Positions 53,719 to 61,914 of a DNA stretch of 64,000 nucleotides are shown here, piece by piece. The DNA comes from Streptomyces sp. NBC_00576 (lineage in GTDB: Bacteria > Actinomycetota > Actinomycetes > Streptomycetales > Streptomycetaceae), in the NCBI RefSeq assembly GCF_036345175.1, contig NZ_CP107780.1:7812001-7876000 (forward strand). The letters run 5' to 3'. The notes below the pieces were generated by a model that was not told the origin of the DNA, did no database searches, and was given only the letters and a program-made list of their open reading frames with translations. Position numbers and translations under genes: made by a program. Positions within the stretch are counted from its first letter, which is position 1. Each line of letters starts with the position of its first letter.

Positions 53719-54764
53719 GGACGCTGCTCCTTTGTTTGTACGAGTGGCCGTACCAGCACTTTGACCTGCTCCTCGCCGCGCAGCAGCGCCTCGAATCCAT
53801 CACGTACGACGTGCTCCAGAGCGATGGTGGAGGTGACGATCCCCGCCAGGTCCACGCCTTCCTCCGCCACCATGCGGATCAGCTCGGGATAGGCGTCGCG
53901 ATATCCCACGCTGGTCATGATCGTCTGCTCGTTGTTCACCAGGGCGAAGGCGTCCAGACGGACCGTGCCGGTCAGGCCGAGGAACATCACCCGTCCGCCC
54001 CGCCGGGTGGCGGCCAGCGAGGCACGCAGGGTGTCCTCCGAGCCGACCGCCTCGAACACGACGTCCGCTCCCTCGCCGCCGACGACGTCGGCGAGGTCCG
54101 TGCCGGTGTCGGCGGCTCCCAGGCGCAGCGCCAACTCGCGGCGGGCCGGGGACCGGTCGGCGGCGACGACGCGCCCGGCGCCGTACCGGGCCGCGAGCTG
54201 GGTCACGAGCAGCCCGATCGGGCCCAGACCGAGAACGGCGACGGTCTCGCCGGGGCGGATCCCGGCCCGTCGTACCGCGTGCAGGGCCACGGCGGCCGGC
54301 TCGAACACCGCCGCCTGCTCCAGGGAGACCTGTTCGGGCAGCCTGTGCAGCATGTACGCGGGTACGGTGGCGTGCTCGGCCAGCCCACCGTGCCCCATGA
54401 GCCCGGCGAACCCGAAATGGCGGCAGATGTTGTACTCCCCGGCGAGGCACCGCGGGCAGTTGCCGCACCGGTAGTGCGGCTCCACCGCCACCCGGTCGCC
54501 CGGGACGAGACCGGTGACGCCGCCGCCCACCTCGGTGACGGTGCCGCAGAACTCGTGCCCCAGGACGAGCGGGGCGGCCACGCCGGACTCCGGGTGCGGG
54601 TCGCCCACGGGGATGGCGTGCGGCCCGTCGGCGTACTCGTGCAGGTCACTCCCGCAGATCCCGCAGTAGGCGACCTCGATCGTCACCTCGCCGGGCCCGG
54701 GCGGCATCACCGGCACGCTCTCGACGCGGATGTCCTTGGCCCCGTACCAGACGGCTGCCTTCAT
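53715..54764 (-). CDS. Zinc-dependent alcohol dehydrogenase (butanediol/sorbitol-dehydrogenase-like)
   Basis: A 349-residue MDR enzyme with catalytic zinc ligands (YCGICGSDLHEY and VLGHEFCGTV) and the structural zinc loop CGNCPRCLAGEYNICRHF. The nucleotide loop is AVLGLGPIGLLVTQLA. The pattern fits 2,3-butanediol or polyol dehydrogenases. ATG 54764 is chosen because MKAAVWYGAKDIRVESV is the usual start; a frame extending to 54914 adds unrelated residues. Second gene of the cupin-ADH-SDR-AraC operon. Confidence 0.9.
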   Translation of the reverse strand: MKAAVWYGAKDIRVESVPVMPPGPGEVTIEVAYCGICGSDLHEYADGPHAIPVGDPHPESGVAAPLVLGHEFCGTVTEVGGGVTGLVPGDRVAVEPHYRCGNCPRCLAGEYNICRHFGFAGLMGHGGLAEHATVPAYMLHRLPEQVSLEQAAVFEPAAVALHAVRRAGIRPGETVAVLGLGPIGLLVTQLAARYGAGRVVAADRSPARRELALRLGAADTGTDLADVVGGEGADVVFEAVGSEDTLRASLAATRRGGRVMFLGLTGTVRLDAFALVNNEQTIMTSVGYRDAYPELIRMVAEEGVDLAGIVTSTIALEHVVRDGFEALLRGEEQVKVLVRPLVQTKEQRP

Positions 54765-54816
54765 ACGGCTTCCTCGCAACCGGTGTGCGGCGCGACGGCG
54801 GTTTGCGTCATGGCGC

Positions 54817-55350
54817 TCAGCGGAACAGGGAGTTGACGTAGTCGGCGCCGAGCCCGACCTTCTCGTAGTGCTCGCGGCACATCTTGATGTAGTCGTGCAC
54901 ATCGAAGAAGCCATCGGGCTCGCCGTTCTCGTCCAGCCAGACGAGAGGGCCCTTGACGATGAAGAACGCCTTCATCGGCTCGCCGCTCTCATAGGCGACC
55001 AGCGTGTGGCCCTCACCCGGGGCCTCGTAGACGAAGTCGCCCGCGGTCGCCGTCCAGGGCCGCTCCAGGTAGCCCCACTTGCCGGAGATCGTGTACGCGA
55101 ACACCTCGTGCGGGTGGTAGTGCCGGTTGACCAGCCCCGCCTCCTTCGCCCGCAGGATGTCGGCCCAGCTGTTGTCCTTGACGTTGATCCACAGCGGGCG
55201 GGAGCCGACGGTCTCGGTGAACGGCACGTAATAGCGGTCGTCGTCCGTGGCGACCTTGGACAGGTAGACCTCGGGGAGGGCGTCGGGGCGGAGGGAGTTC
55301 TCGATCGGCCTGAGGTCCTTCCAGAACTCTCCGGCGGGCGTGTCGGGCAT
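54817..55350 (-). CDS. Cupin dioxygenase of the 2,4'-dihydroxyacetophenone-dioxygenase type
   Basis: A 177-residue single-domain cupin. NRHYHPHEVFAYTISGKWGY gives the metal-binding HxH plus Glu, and GDFVYEAPGEGHTLV the last His. The size, start (LPEVYLSKVATDDDRYYVPF) and motifs resemble 2,4'-dihydroxyacetophenone dioxygenase, which cleaves a C-C bond next to a ketone. As first gene of an operon with an alcohol dehydrogenase and SDR, a ketone-cleaving catabolic role is plausible. The actual substrate is not determined. Confidence 0.82.
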   Translation of the reverse strand: MPDTPAGEFWKDLRPIENSLRPDALPEVYLSKVATDDDRYYVPFTETVGSRPLWINVKDNSWADILRAKEAGLVNRHYHPHEVFAYTISGKWGYLERPWTATAGDFVYEAPGEGHTLVAYESGEPMKAFFIVKGPLVWLDENGEPDGFFDVHDYIKMCREHYEKVGLGADYVNSLFR

Positions 55351-55468
55351 GCGGGGCCTCTTTCGTCGCGGAATTCCCGGAAGTCAATCCCGCGGGGGCG
55401 AGCGCCGTCTTTCCTGTGGCAGACCTGGGCGCTTGCAGATCCCGGACATCCACCCGGCGGGCACACAC

Positions 55469-55504
55469 CGATGAGCCGATGCCCCCCAAGGCATCGGCTC
55501 ATCG
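55469..55504 (-). terminator. Hairpin terminator after the M15 peptidase gene
   Basis: A perfect 15-base-pair stem (55469-55483 with 55490-55504) with a 6-base loop lies about 30 bases beyond the stop of the minus-strand peptidase gene. Confidence 0.75.
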
Positions 55505-55535
55505 ACTCGTCCGTTCGTCCGTGGCGGCGCCGCCG

Positions 55536-56315
55536 TCAGATCGTGCCGCTCTCCCACCACCAGTCACGGCCGAGGTCCGCTCTGCTGTCGACGTGCTGGT
55601 GGTCGACGGTGTACCTCTCCAGCCCGGAGAAGCCGCAGGTCTCCGCCTTCTGGTAGACGGTCTTGGTGGCCACGCCGGGCACGTCGAGGTCGGCCGCGGT
55701 GCCGTACAGGTGCATGCTGTCGCTGGCCCCGCCGATGTCGGCGTTGTGGGCGATGCTGCGGAAGCCGGAGTTGACGGTGATCGGCTTGTCCCCCAGCTTC
55801 TTGCGCAGTGCCTCCAGCTTGTACATGCAGCGCCGTGCGTTCTCCTTCGCGGCCGCCGCGCTCACCTTGCCGCCGTTGAAGTTGCCGCTCGACTGGTCCA
55901 CGAACTCGCTCCAGTTGAAGTGGAGCGTGGAACCGTCCGACTGCTCCAGCGCGTTGAGCTTCGCCTGGGTGTTGGGACCGGCGACCCCGTCGTCGTCGAG
56001 ACCGTACGCCGCCTGGAACCGCTTGACGGCCGCGGCCGTGCCGGGGCCGAAGTCACCGTCGAGGCCGACCCGGGTGTGGCTCGCGCTGTCGGCCGCCCAG
56101 CCCGCGACCCGGATCTGCAACTCCAGCACGTCGGCGCCGTTGTCACCCTGCTTCATGGTGCGCGACCACGAGTAGGCCTGCGCGGTACCGGAGAGCAGCA
56201 GCGGTCCGAACGCCAGGCCGGCGCCGACAGCCAGCGTGCCGCGCAGCATGTTGCGGCGGTCGAGCGGGCGGCTGCCGACGGAGCGGCCGCCGGCGGAACG
56301 GAAGAGGAAGGTCAT
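55536..56315 (-). CDS. Secreted zinc D-Ala-D-Ala carboxypeptidase (M15) with peptidoglycan-binding domain
   Basis: A 259-residue exported enzyme. A Tat-type signal (DRRNMLRGTLAVGAGLAFG) precedes a PG-binding-1 domain (GADVLELQIRVAGW to DDDGVAGPNTQAKLNAL). The M15 domain has VNSGFRSIAHNADIGGASDS, HLYGTAADL (zinc His and Asp) and VDHQHVD (second His). This is the arrangement of the Streptomyces albus G carboxypeptidase. It trims stem peptides or removes cross-links in the cell wall. AAAGGACGACG precedes the ATG. Same strand and close to two small secreted proteins and a muramidase. Confidence 0.92.
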   Translation of the reverse strand: MTFLFRSAGGRSVGSRPLDRRNMLRGTLAVGAGLAFGPLLLSGTAQAYSWSRTMKQGDNGADVLELQIRVAGWAADSASHTRVGLDGDFGPGTAAAVKRFQAAYGLDDDGVAGPNTQAKLNALEQSDGSTLHFNWSEFVDQSSGNFNGGKVSAAAAKENARRCMYKLEALRKKLGDKPITVNSGFRSIAHNADIGGASDSMHLYGTAADLDVPGVATKTVYQKAETCGFSGLERYTVDHQHVDSRADLGRDWWWESGTI

Positions 56316-56359
56316 CGTCGTCCTTTCGGAACGGTGGTGCGAGAAGGAGCGGAAAGAGG

Positions 56360-56776
56360 TCAGTAGGCGAGCTGGAAGTTCACGTTCTGCGCGTCGGTGT
56401 CATAGGGGCCGACGCGCAGGACGAAGCGGGTGCCGTCCTTGACGTCGGTGGCGACGGTCGCCCACGGGGTGCCGTGGAGGGAGTACGTGTTGTCGTGGTT
56501 GCACTTGTCGGTGTGGTCGACGAACACCACGCAGGCGTACAGGAAGCTCTGGTCGTCCGTGGTGAGCCGCATGTTGATGTCACCGCACCGCGAGGACGTG
56601 GTGAAGGGGCCGTACTCCCTGGGCCCGTCCCCCTTGTAGCGGTAGTTCAGGTTCTTCGCGCCGCCGTAGCAGCTGGTCGCCGCGGCCGAGGCCTGTGCGG
56701 CGGCGGGCGCGGCACCCGCTCCCAGCAGTGCGGCCACGGTGACGAGAGCCGAGGCGAGCGCCCTGGTCCTGATCAT
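56360..56776 (-). CDS. Small secreted four-cysteine protein, paralogue 1
   Basis: A 138-residue protein with a signal peptide ending near AAAQA. The mature part begins TSCYGGAKNLNYRY and has GPFTTSSRCGDINMRLTTD, then LYACVVFV, KCNHDN, and WATVATDVKDGTRF. Four cysteines (SCY, SRC, ACV, KCN) are conserved with the neighbour at 56811-57209. No family is recognised. It lies between an M15 carboxypeptidase and a GH25 muramidase gene, so a role in cell-wall turnover, inhibition or substrate binding is possible. Confidence 0.78.
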   Translation of the reverse strand: MIRTRALASALVTVAALLGAGAAPAAAQASAAATSCYGGAKNLNYRYKGDGPREYGPFTTSSRCGDINMRLTTDDQSFLYACVVFVDHTDKCNHDNTYSLHGTPWATVATDVKDGTRFVLRVGPYDTDAQNVNFQLAY

Positions 56777-56810
56777 GGTGGGTCTCCGTTCGGTGAAGTG
56801 GGTGAGAGGG

Positions 56811-57209
56811 TCAGAAGGCGATCTGGAAGGTGGCGGAACTGCCTTCCAGGTCGACGCCGTTGGGCACGGTGAACTTGGTTCCGTTCAGGACGTCGGTGGC
56901 GATGGTCGTCCAGCTCCGGCCGATCTTGGTCCAGTAATTGCAGGCGCCGGCCCTCGCGAACTGCACGCAGGCCCAGCCGAACTCGGCGTCGCCGCCGGTC
57001 ATCCGCATGTTGATGTCCGTGCAGCGGCTCGTGGTCACGTACGGGCCGAAGTCGCGCACCTCCCCGTAGTGCACCGTGACCGCTCCGCCGTAACAGCTCG
57101 TGGCGGCGGTGGAGGAGGTGGCTGTGGCGGCCGAGGCGGGCCCCGGGACGGTGAGGCCCAGGGTGACAAGCAGGGCGACGAGGGACGCGCGGGCGAACCG
57201 GGCGGTCAT
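56811..57209 (-). CDS. Small secreted four-cysteine protein, paralogue 2
   Basis: A 132-residue protein with signal peptide (ARASLVALLVTLGLTVPGPA). The mature part has TSCYGGAVTVHYG, GPYVTTSRCTDINMRMTGGD, GWACVQF, ACNYW and WTTIATDVLNGTKF. It aligns with paralogue 1 along its whole mature length with all four cysteines in place. ATG 57209 follows AGGAGCGTCCCC; a longer frame to 57251 is rejected. The pair is a tandem duplication, 34 bases apart, and divergence is substantial. Confidence 0.78.
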   Translation of the reverse strand: MTARFARASLVALLVTLGLTVPGPASAATATSSTAATSCYGGAVTVHYGEVRDFGPYVTTSRCTDINMRMTGGDAEFGWACVQFARAGACNYWTKIGRSWTTIATDVLNGTKFTVPNGVDLEGSSATFQIAF

Positions 57210-57247
57210 GGGGACGCTCCTAGGTACGGCGGCGGTGGCGGCCGGGG

Positions 57248-58597
57248 TCACCGGTTGGCCAGCCGGTCGAGATCGGCCTGGGTGCCGTTGAACACATCAC
57301 CGGTCGCCGGTGCCTGGATGCCCGGGACGATCGCGGCGTCGGTGTACTGCCACATCGCCCAGGTCGTCGAGCCGTTCGGCACCGGCGGCTGGGTGATCGA
57401 CTGGCGGTAGTCCGCGAGTTGCAGCGGATACCGGGCGAAGGCGGTGGTCGAACCCAGGCAGTCGTCCAGGAAGGACTTCTGGGTGTAGATGATCGGAACG
57501 CGGCCGAAGGCCGCCTCCACCCGGTCGAGCCAGACCTTGGCGTCGCCCACCGTGCCGTAGGTGGGGCAGCGGCCGCTGCCGTCGTCCATGCGTTCCAGGT
57601 CGAAGATCGGCGGCAGATCGCCCGCCCGCTGTCCGGTGTAGCCGGTCGCCCGCACCGCGGCGATGAACCGGTCGGCCTGCGCTGCGCCCGTGTCCGCCGC
57701 CGTGCCCGTGTAGAAGTGGTACGGCGCGACGGCCAGCCCCGCCGCCCTGGCTCCCTGGAGGTCGGCGGTGAGGTAATCGTCGGTGACGTTCAGACCCCGG
57801 GTGGCCTTGACCGTCGCGAACTCGACACCCGAGGCCCGTACGGCCTTCCAGTCGATCGGCGCGCCGCCCGGGTGCTGGTACTTGGCCGTGTCCAGGCCGT
57901 CGATCGGGTAGCCGGCGGGGCGCGGCGGCGTGCAGTACGTGTTACGGCTGGACCAGTCCACCAGTTTCGCCCAGGTGTTGGGGCCCACCGTGCCGTCGGC
58001 GCTGAGGTTGGCGCAGTGCTGGAGTTCGATGACCCGGGACTCGGTGCCGCCCCCGAAGTCGCCGTCGATCGTCAGCGGCGGGTAGTGGAATGCCTCCATG
58101 GCCAGGTTCAGCCTGCACTGCACCTCCTTGACCTCGATGCCCTTCGCGCCCCGTTTCAGCGTCGGGCGTGTGTCGGTGTGGCCGCACAGGGTTGTCTGGG
58201 CCGTGCTCGACGTGCCCTGGGTCGCGCAGGTGTGCGGCTCTGCGGCCCAGGTGTTCAGCGCCGCCCAGGTCTGCGGGCCGAGCACACCGTCCACGCCCAG
58301 CCCGGCACACCGCTGGAACTCCTTGACCCGCGTCTCCGTCGCCGGCCCGAACGAGCCGTCCGCCCCGATCGGCGTGTACCGGCTCGGCTTCGTCGCCAGA
58401 CTGAGCTCGCACTGCGCTTCGACGACCGCCGGGTCACCCGTCGATCCCCGCTGCAGTGTGGGCTGTGCGCTCGTGTGCCCGCAGACCGCGACCGCGGTGG
58501 CCGCGGACTGCGCCGCCTGCACCGCCGTGGGCCCGACCATCGGCAGGACCGCTGCAACGGCGAGGGTCAGACCCCGCAGGAGCGTCCTCTGTCCCAT
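57248..58597 (-). CDS. Secreted GH25 muramidase with two peptidoglycan-binding domains
   Basis: A 449-residue exported hydrolase. After the signal peptide, two PG-binding-1 domains (about 40-118 and 132-208) repeat CGHT...PTL-RG and VDGVLGPQTW / ADGTVGPNTW. The GH25 (Chalaropsis-type lysozyme) domain begins YPIDGLDTAKYQ and has IFDLERMDD with the likely catalytic acids, IYTQKSFLDDCLG and WAMWQYTDAA. It should cleave the sugar backbone of peptidoglycan, complementing the M15 peptidase. GAGGGGGAAC precedes ATG 58597. It is followed on the same strand by the two small cysteine proteins. Confidence 0.9.
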   Translation of the reverse strand: MGQRTLLRGLTLAVAAVLPMVGPTAVQAAQSAATAVAVCGHTSAQPTLQRGSTGDPAVVEAQCELSLATKPSRYTPIGADGSFGPATETRVKEFQRCAGLGVDGVLGPQTWAALNTWAAEPHTCATQGTSSTAQTTLCGHTDTRPTLKRGAKGIEVKEVQCRLNLAMEAFHYPPLTIDGDFGGGTESRVIELQHCANLSADGTVGPNTWAKLVDWSSRNTYCTPPRPAGYPIDGLDTAKYQHPGGAPIDWKAVRASGVEFATVKATRGLNVTDDYLTADLQGARAAGLAVAPYHFYTGTAADTGAAQADRFIAAVRATGYTGQRAGDLPPIFDLERMDDGSGRCPTYGTVGDAKVWLDRVEAAFGRVPIIYTQKSFLDDCLGSTTAFARYPLQLADYRQSITQPPVPNGSTTWAMWQYTDAAIVPGIQAPATGDVFNGTQADLDRLANR

Positions 58598-58946
58598 CTG
58601 GTGTTCCCCCTCATGTGAGTGACCGGGAGCCCCCGGCCGCTGGTCATGCTGGCAGCGGGCGTCCCGCAGCAGATCCCCTCGCTCCGGATTGGGACGCCGG
58701 GACGCCCACGCGCCGGTGACCTGCGGGAACGACACACCGCTGGGATGAACACGGGATACGGATGTCGCCCGGCAGGCCGGTGAACCCGCTTCCGGCGGCG
58801 CAGAGAACCGTGGGATCGGTGAAAACCCCGGCAACCTTTTGGGGCGCGGCGGAGACTATGGGCCGGAAGCTGCCTCAACCGGAGCCTCGCAGCGAGCACA
58901 CGAACATCGAGCACACGAACTTCCGCACCAGGTAAGGACCTCAGCC

Positions 58947-59963
58947 GTGGCGTCCCCATCTCAGCGTCGTTCCCCGCGCCGTTCTCCGCGCCGCTCTCCG
59001 CGTCAGCGGCGGGGCCTGCTCGTCTGCGCCGCCGCGGCTGCCGTCGTGCTGGTCATATCCCTGGTCGTGGCTTTCCGCCCCGACCACCAGGCCGACGAAG
59101 GGCTCGGAGCGGCCACGTCCGCCGCCGGCGCCCGGGCGGCAGCCCCGCCCACGACGCCGGAGCCGACGCCGTCCCCGACGAAGCCCTCGGCCACCCGGTC
59201 CCCGACCCCGACGGCCACCCCGACCGCCGCGGCGGCTCCGAAACCCAGGCCCAAGCCCAAGGCCACGTCCAAGCCCACATCCAAGCCCACGCCCCCGGCC
59301 ACGAGCGGTGGCGGCGCAACCCGGCCGGCCTCGGGCGCGGCGCCGTTGGCGGGCCGGATCCGGCCCGGCACCACCTACACGGGCGTCGCCACCTTCTACG
59401 ACACCGGCAGCGGCGACGGCGCCTGCCTGTACGGACCGACCTCCGACGTCATGACCGCCGCGATGAACACCGCCGACTACGAGACGTCCATGGCGTGCGG
59501 GGCGTACATCCTCGTCCGCGCGGCGAGCGGGGCCTCCGTCACGGTCCGGATCACCAACGAATGCCCGGGGGACTGCCTCCCCGGCCAACTCGACCTCAGC
59601 CCCCAGGCCTTCGCCAAGCTCGCCGCCCCCGTGGCCGGCCGGATCCCGATCACGTGGAGCCTGCTGAGCCCTGCCACGGCCGACCCGATCTCGATCCGCT
59701 ACAAGACCGGGTCCAGCCAGTACTGGTGCGGCATCCAGGTCATCGGCCACCGCAATCCGCTGGCGCGCCTCGAAGTCCGTACCGGCAGTGGCTGGGTCCG
59801 GTTGGCGCGCACCAGCTTCAACTACTTCCTCTCCGAGCAGGGCAGCGGTTGCGGTGGCGCGCTCAGGATCAGCGACATCTACGGTGAGCAGCTGACCATC
59901 GACGGGATCGCGGTACGGCCTGACGTCGCACAGCCCACCCGCGTCCAGTTCGCCGCACACTGA
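58947..59963 (+). CDS. Membrane-anchored expansin-like protein
   Basis: A 338-residue protein: an Arg/Ser-Pro repeat (RRSPRRSPRRSPRQRR) in the cytoplasm, one membrane helix (about 25-42), an about 90-residue Pro/Thr/Lys linker, then a two-domain expansin. The double-psi barrel (about 145-240) has TYTGVATFYDTGSGDGACLY and VRITNECPGDCLPGQLDLS, with Asp216 matching the essential acidic residue of bacterial EXLX1. The CBM63-like second domain starts near ISIRYKTGSSQYW. Expansins loosen polysaccharide networks without hydrolysis. GTG 58947 follows AAGGACCTCAGCC. It is divergent from the muramidase gene, suggesting a wall-remodelling or plant-contact role. Confidence 0.85.
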   Translation: MASPSQRRSPRRSPRRSPRQRRGLLVCAAAAAVVLVISLVVAFRPDHQADEGLGAATSAAGARAAAPPTTPEPTPSPTKPSATRSPTPTATPTAAAAPKPRPKPKATSKPTSKPTPPATSGGGATRPASGAAPLAGRIRPGTTYTGVATFYDTGSGDGACLYGPTSDVMTAAMNTADYETSMACGAYILVRAASGASVTVRITNECPGDCLPGQLDLSPQAFAKLAAPVAGRIPITWSLLSPATADPISIRYKTGSSQYWCGIQVIGHRNPLARLEVRTGSGWVRLARTSFNYFLSEQGSGCGGALRISDIYGEQLTIDGIAVRPDVAQPTRVQFAAH

Positions 59964-60001
59964 CCGGCCGCCGTCTGCGTGCGTGAGCCGTCAGGAGCCG
60001 T

Positions 60002-60874
60002 TCAGCGGCCCAACGCCCGCAGCACGGCCTCGAGTTGACGCAGGGGCTCGGCGCCGACGATCCGGAGTACGACGGTGTCCGCTCCGGCCGCCGACAGCGC
60101 GCCGATGTCCCCGGCGGCCTCCGGGGCACTGCCGGACACGGTGAACACGTCCTCCTGCGGGCGGCCCAGCCAGCCGCCGTGACCCTCGGTGTGCGGATGC
60201 AGGGTCCGCGCGACCTCGCCGGGGTCGTCGCCCACGCAGCAGAAGGCCAGCACCGTCAGAGTGTGTTCGGGACCGGCGCCGCCCTTCGCGGTCAGCGCCC
60301 GGGTGTTCTCCAGGTCGCGCGGGCCGTGGCCCTCGGCGATCAGGGTGCCGTCCGCGACCCGGCCGGACAGCTCCAGCGAGCGGGCGCGCACCACCCCCGC
60401 GACCACGGGCGGCGGTTCGGCGGGCGGGTGCACCAACTGGACGCCGTCCAGGTGCACTTCGCGCCCCTCCAGCTCGACCCGCTCCCCGTGCAGCAGGGCG
60501 CGTACGGAGGTGATCGTCTCCTCCAGCAGGGCCAGCGGTGAACGGGGAGCGACGCCGACCGACGTCATCCACTCCCGTACCCCGTGCCCGATCCCGGCCA
60601 CGAGCCGGCCCGGGAACACCCGGGCCAGCGTGGCCAGTTCCATCGCCAGCAGCGCCGGGCTGCGCAACGGAGCGGGTGTGATCCCGATGCCCACCCGCAG
60701 CCGCTCCGTCGCGCCCAGCGCCACGGCGGCCGCCGACACACCGCCGTTCCAGCCGAGGTCCTCGACCACCCACAGGTCGTCCACACCGAGGGCCTCGGCC
60801 TGCCGCGCGAACCCGGGCAGCCCTTCCGGGGCCCAGTCGCGGTCGTACATCACACCGATCCGAAGGTTCGTCAT
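60002..60874 (-). CDS. LLM-class (luciferase-like) flavin/F420-dependent oxidoreductase
   Basis: A 290-residue TIM-barrel protein: MTNLRIGVMYDRDW start, VDDLWVVEDLGWNGGVSAA, RLRVGIGITPAPLRSPALLA and LVAGIGHGVREWMTSVGV. These mark the bacterial luciferase-like superfamily, in which many actinobacterial members use F420. It is an intact relative of the broken gene at 980-1314. ATG 60874 is chosen over a longer frame by homology. Substrate unknown; it is convergent with the expansin-like gene and not in an obvious operon. Confidence 0.88.
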   Translation of the reverse strand: MTNLRIGVMYDRDWAPEGLPGFARQAEALGVDDLWVVEDLGWNGGVSAAAVALGATERLRVGIGITPAPLRSPALLAMELATLARVFPGRLVAGIGHGVREWMTSVGVAPRSPLALLEETITSVRALLHGERVELEGREVHLDGVQLVHPPAEPPPVVAGVVRARSLELSGRVADGTLIAEGHGPRDLENTRALTAKGGAGPEHTLTVLAFCCVGDDPGEVARTLHPHTEGHGGWLGRPQEDVFTVSGSAPEAAGDIGALSAAGADTVVLRIVGAEPLRQLEAVLRALGR

Positions 60875-61147
60875 GCTCCCGAACCTACGTGAGCCACGGT
60901 GGATCAACCTTCACTCAAAGCCCTGAAAGTCTCGCTTCCGGTCCGGCCCTGGCGGTCGCCGGGGCGATCACCGATGCGCAGGGGAGCGAGAGAGGTCATT
61001 CAAGCCGATCTGCGACTGCATGCCGCCATGAATGTGAAGGATTCGTGACGGACTCGTGTGTGTGTCGGATGCTGGTTCGGGCTCCGGCCCGGGGCCCCGT
61101 ACCACCGACCGGCACACTCATTCGTCGCGCCTGCCAGAAGGAGCACC

Positions 61148-61687
61148 ATGAGGAAGTTCCTGCGCCAGGGCATCGTCGGCCTCTCCGTCGCCGCCTCGCT
61201 CGCCCTGCTGCCGACAGCCGCCACCCACGCCCAAGCTGCCCCGTCCGCCATCCCGTCCGGGATGACCTGGACCGTGCTCGCCGAGGGAGCGGCGAACGGC
61301 ACCGTCAGAGTGGGGTCGGACTCCGGGACTGATCCGTACAACGGCGACACCCCGGCCACGGCCACGCTGCCGCTGCTGTGCCTGAGGGTCACCGGCACCG
61401 GCGTACCCAGCGGGATCACCCCGGACTTCTACGCGGGCTGGGCTCGCGGCACCGTCGCCGCCACGCCCCCGGTCCAGGGCAAAACGCTGACCAGCCTCTC
61501 CGTCGCGAACAGCCTCTGCGCCCAGTACTACGGAACCGGCTGGCGCTTCGCCGAGTTCCATGACGGCCGCTACGGCAGCAACCTGGAGTCGAGTGGCGGC
61601 TGGTCGTTCTGGGCCCACGGCTACCTCCCCGAGAACACGCGCTTCTGGACCACCATCGACGACCAGCCCGCGAACCCCTGGAACTGA
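61148..61687 (+). CDS. Small secreted protein, unknown
   Basis: A 179-residue protein with a clear signal peptide (GIVGLSVAASLALLPTAATH) and a Trp/Gly-rich mature domain (MTWTVLAEGAANGTVRVGSD, FYAGWARGTV, AQYYGTGWRFAEFHDGRYG, WSFWAHGYLP). Two cysteines could form one disulfide. No family is recognised with confidence. AAGGAGCACC precedes the ATG at 61148; the frame to 61058 lacks signal logic. A strong hairpin follows. Stand-alone gene. Confidence 0.75.
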   Translation: MRKFLRQGIVGLSVAASLALLPTAATHAQAAPSAIPSGMTWTVLAEGAANGTVRVGSDSGTDPYNGDTPATATLPLLCLRVTGTGVPSGITPDFYAGWARGTVAATPPVQGKTLTSLSVANSLCAQYYGTGWRFAEFHDGRYGSNLESSGGWSFWAHGYLPENTRFWTTIDDQPANPWN

Positions 61688-61829
61688 GCCACCGCTCATC
61701 GGCGGCGGCCTCGCCACCACCGAAGACCCGTCAGACCTCGCGTCGGTGACAGCCTTGCGGTAGTCAGACACCGGTGAAGGCGAACGCGCAGGCCTGGCCC
61801 CTGCCAGTCCGCAGTTCCGGGCCGCAGCG

Positions 61830-61862
61830 TTCGGGAAGGCGTCGCCGTGACGCCTTCCCGAA
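61830..61862. terminator. Bidirectional hairpin terminator
   Basis: A perfect 14-base-pair stem (61830-61843 with 61849-61862) with a GCCGT loop lies between the convergent secreted-protein and GH5 genes. Confidence 0.75.
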
Positions 61863-61914
61863 CGACAACTGGTGCTGTCCGTATGCGCCAACTACTGACC
61901 GTCAGCCTTGAACC

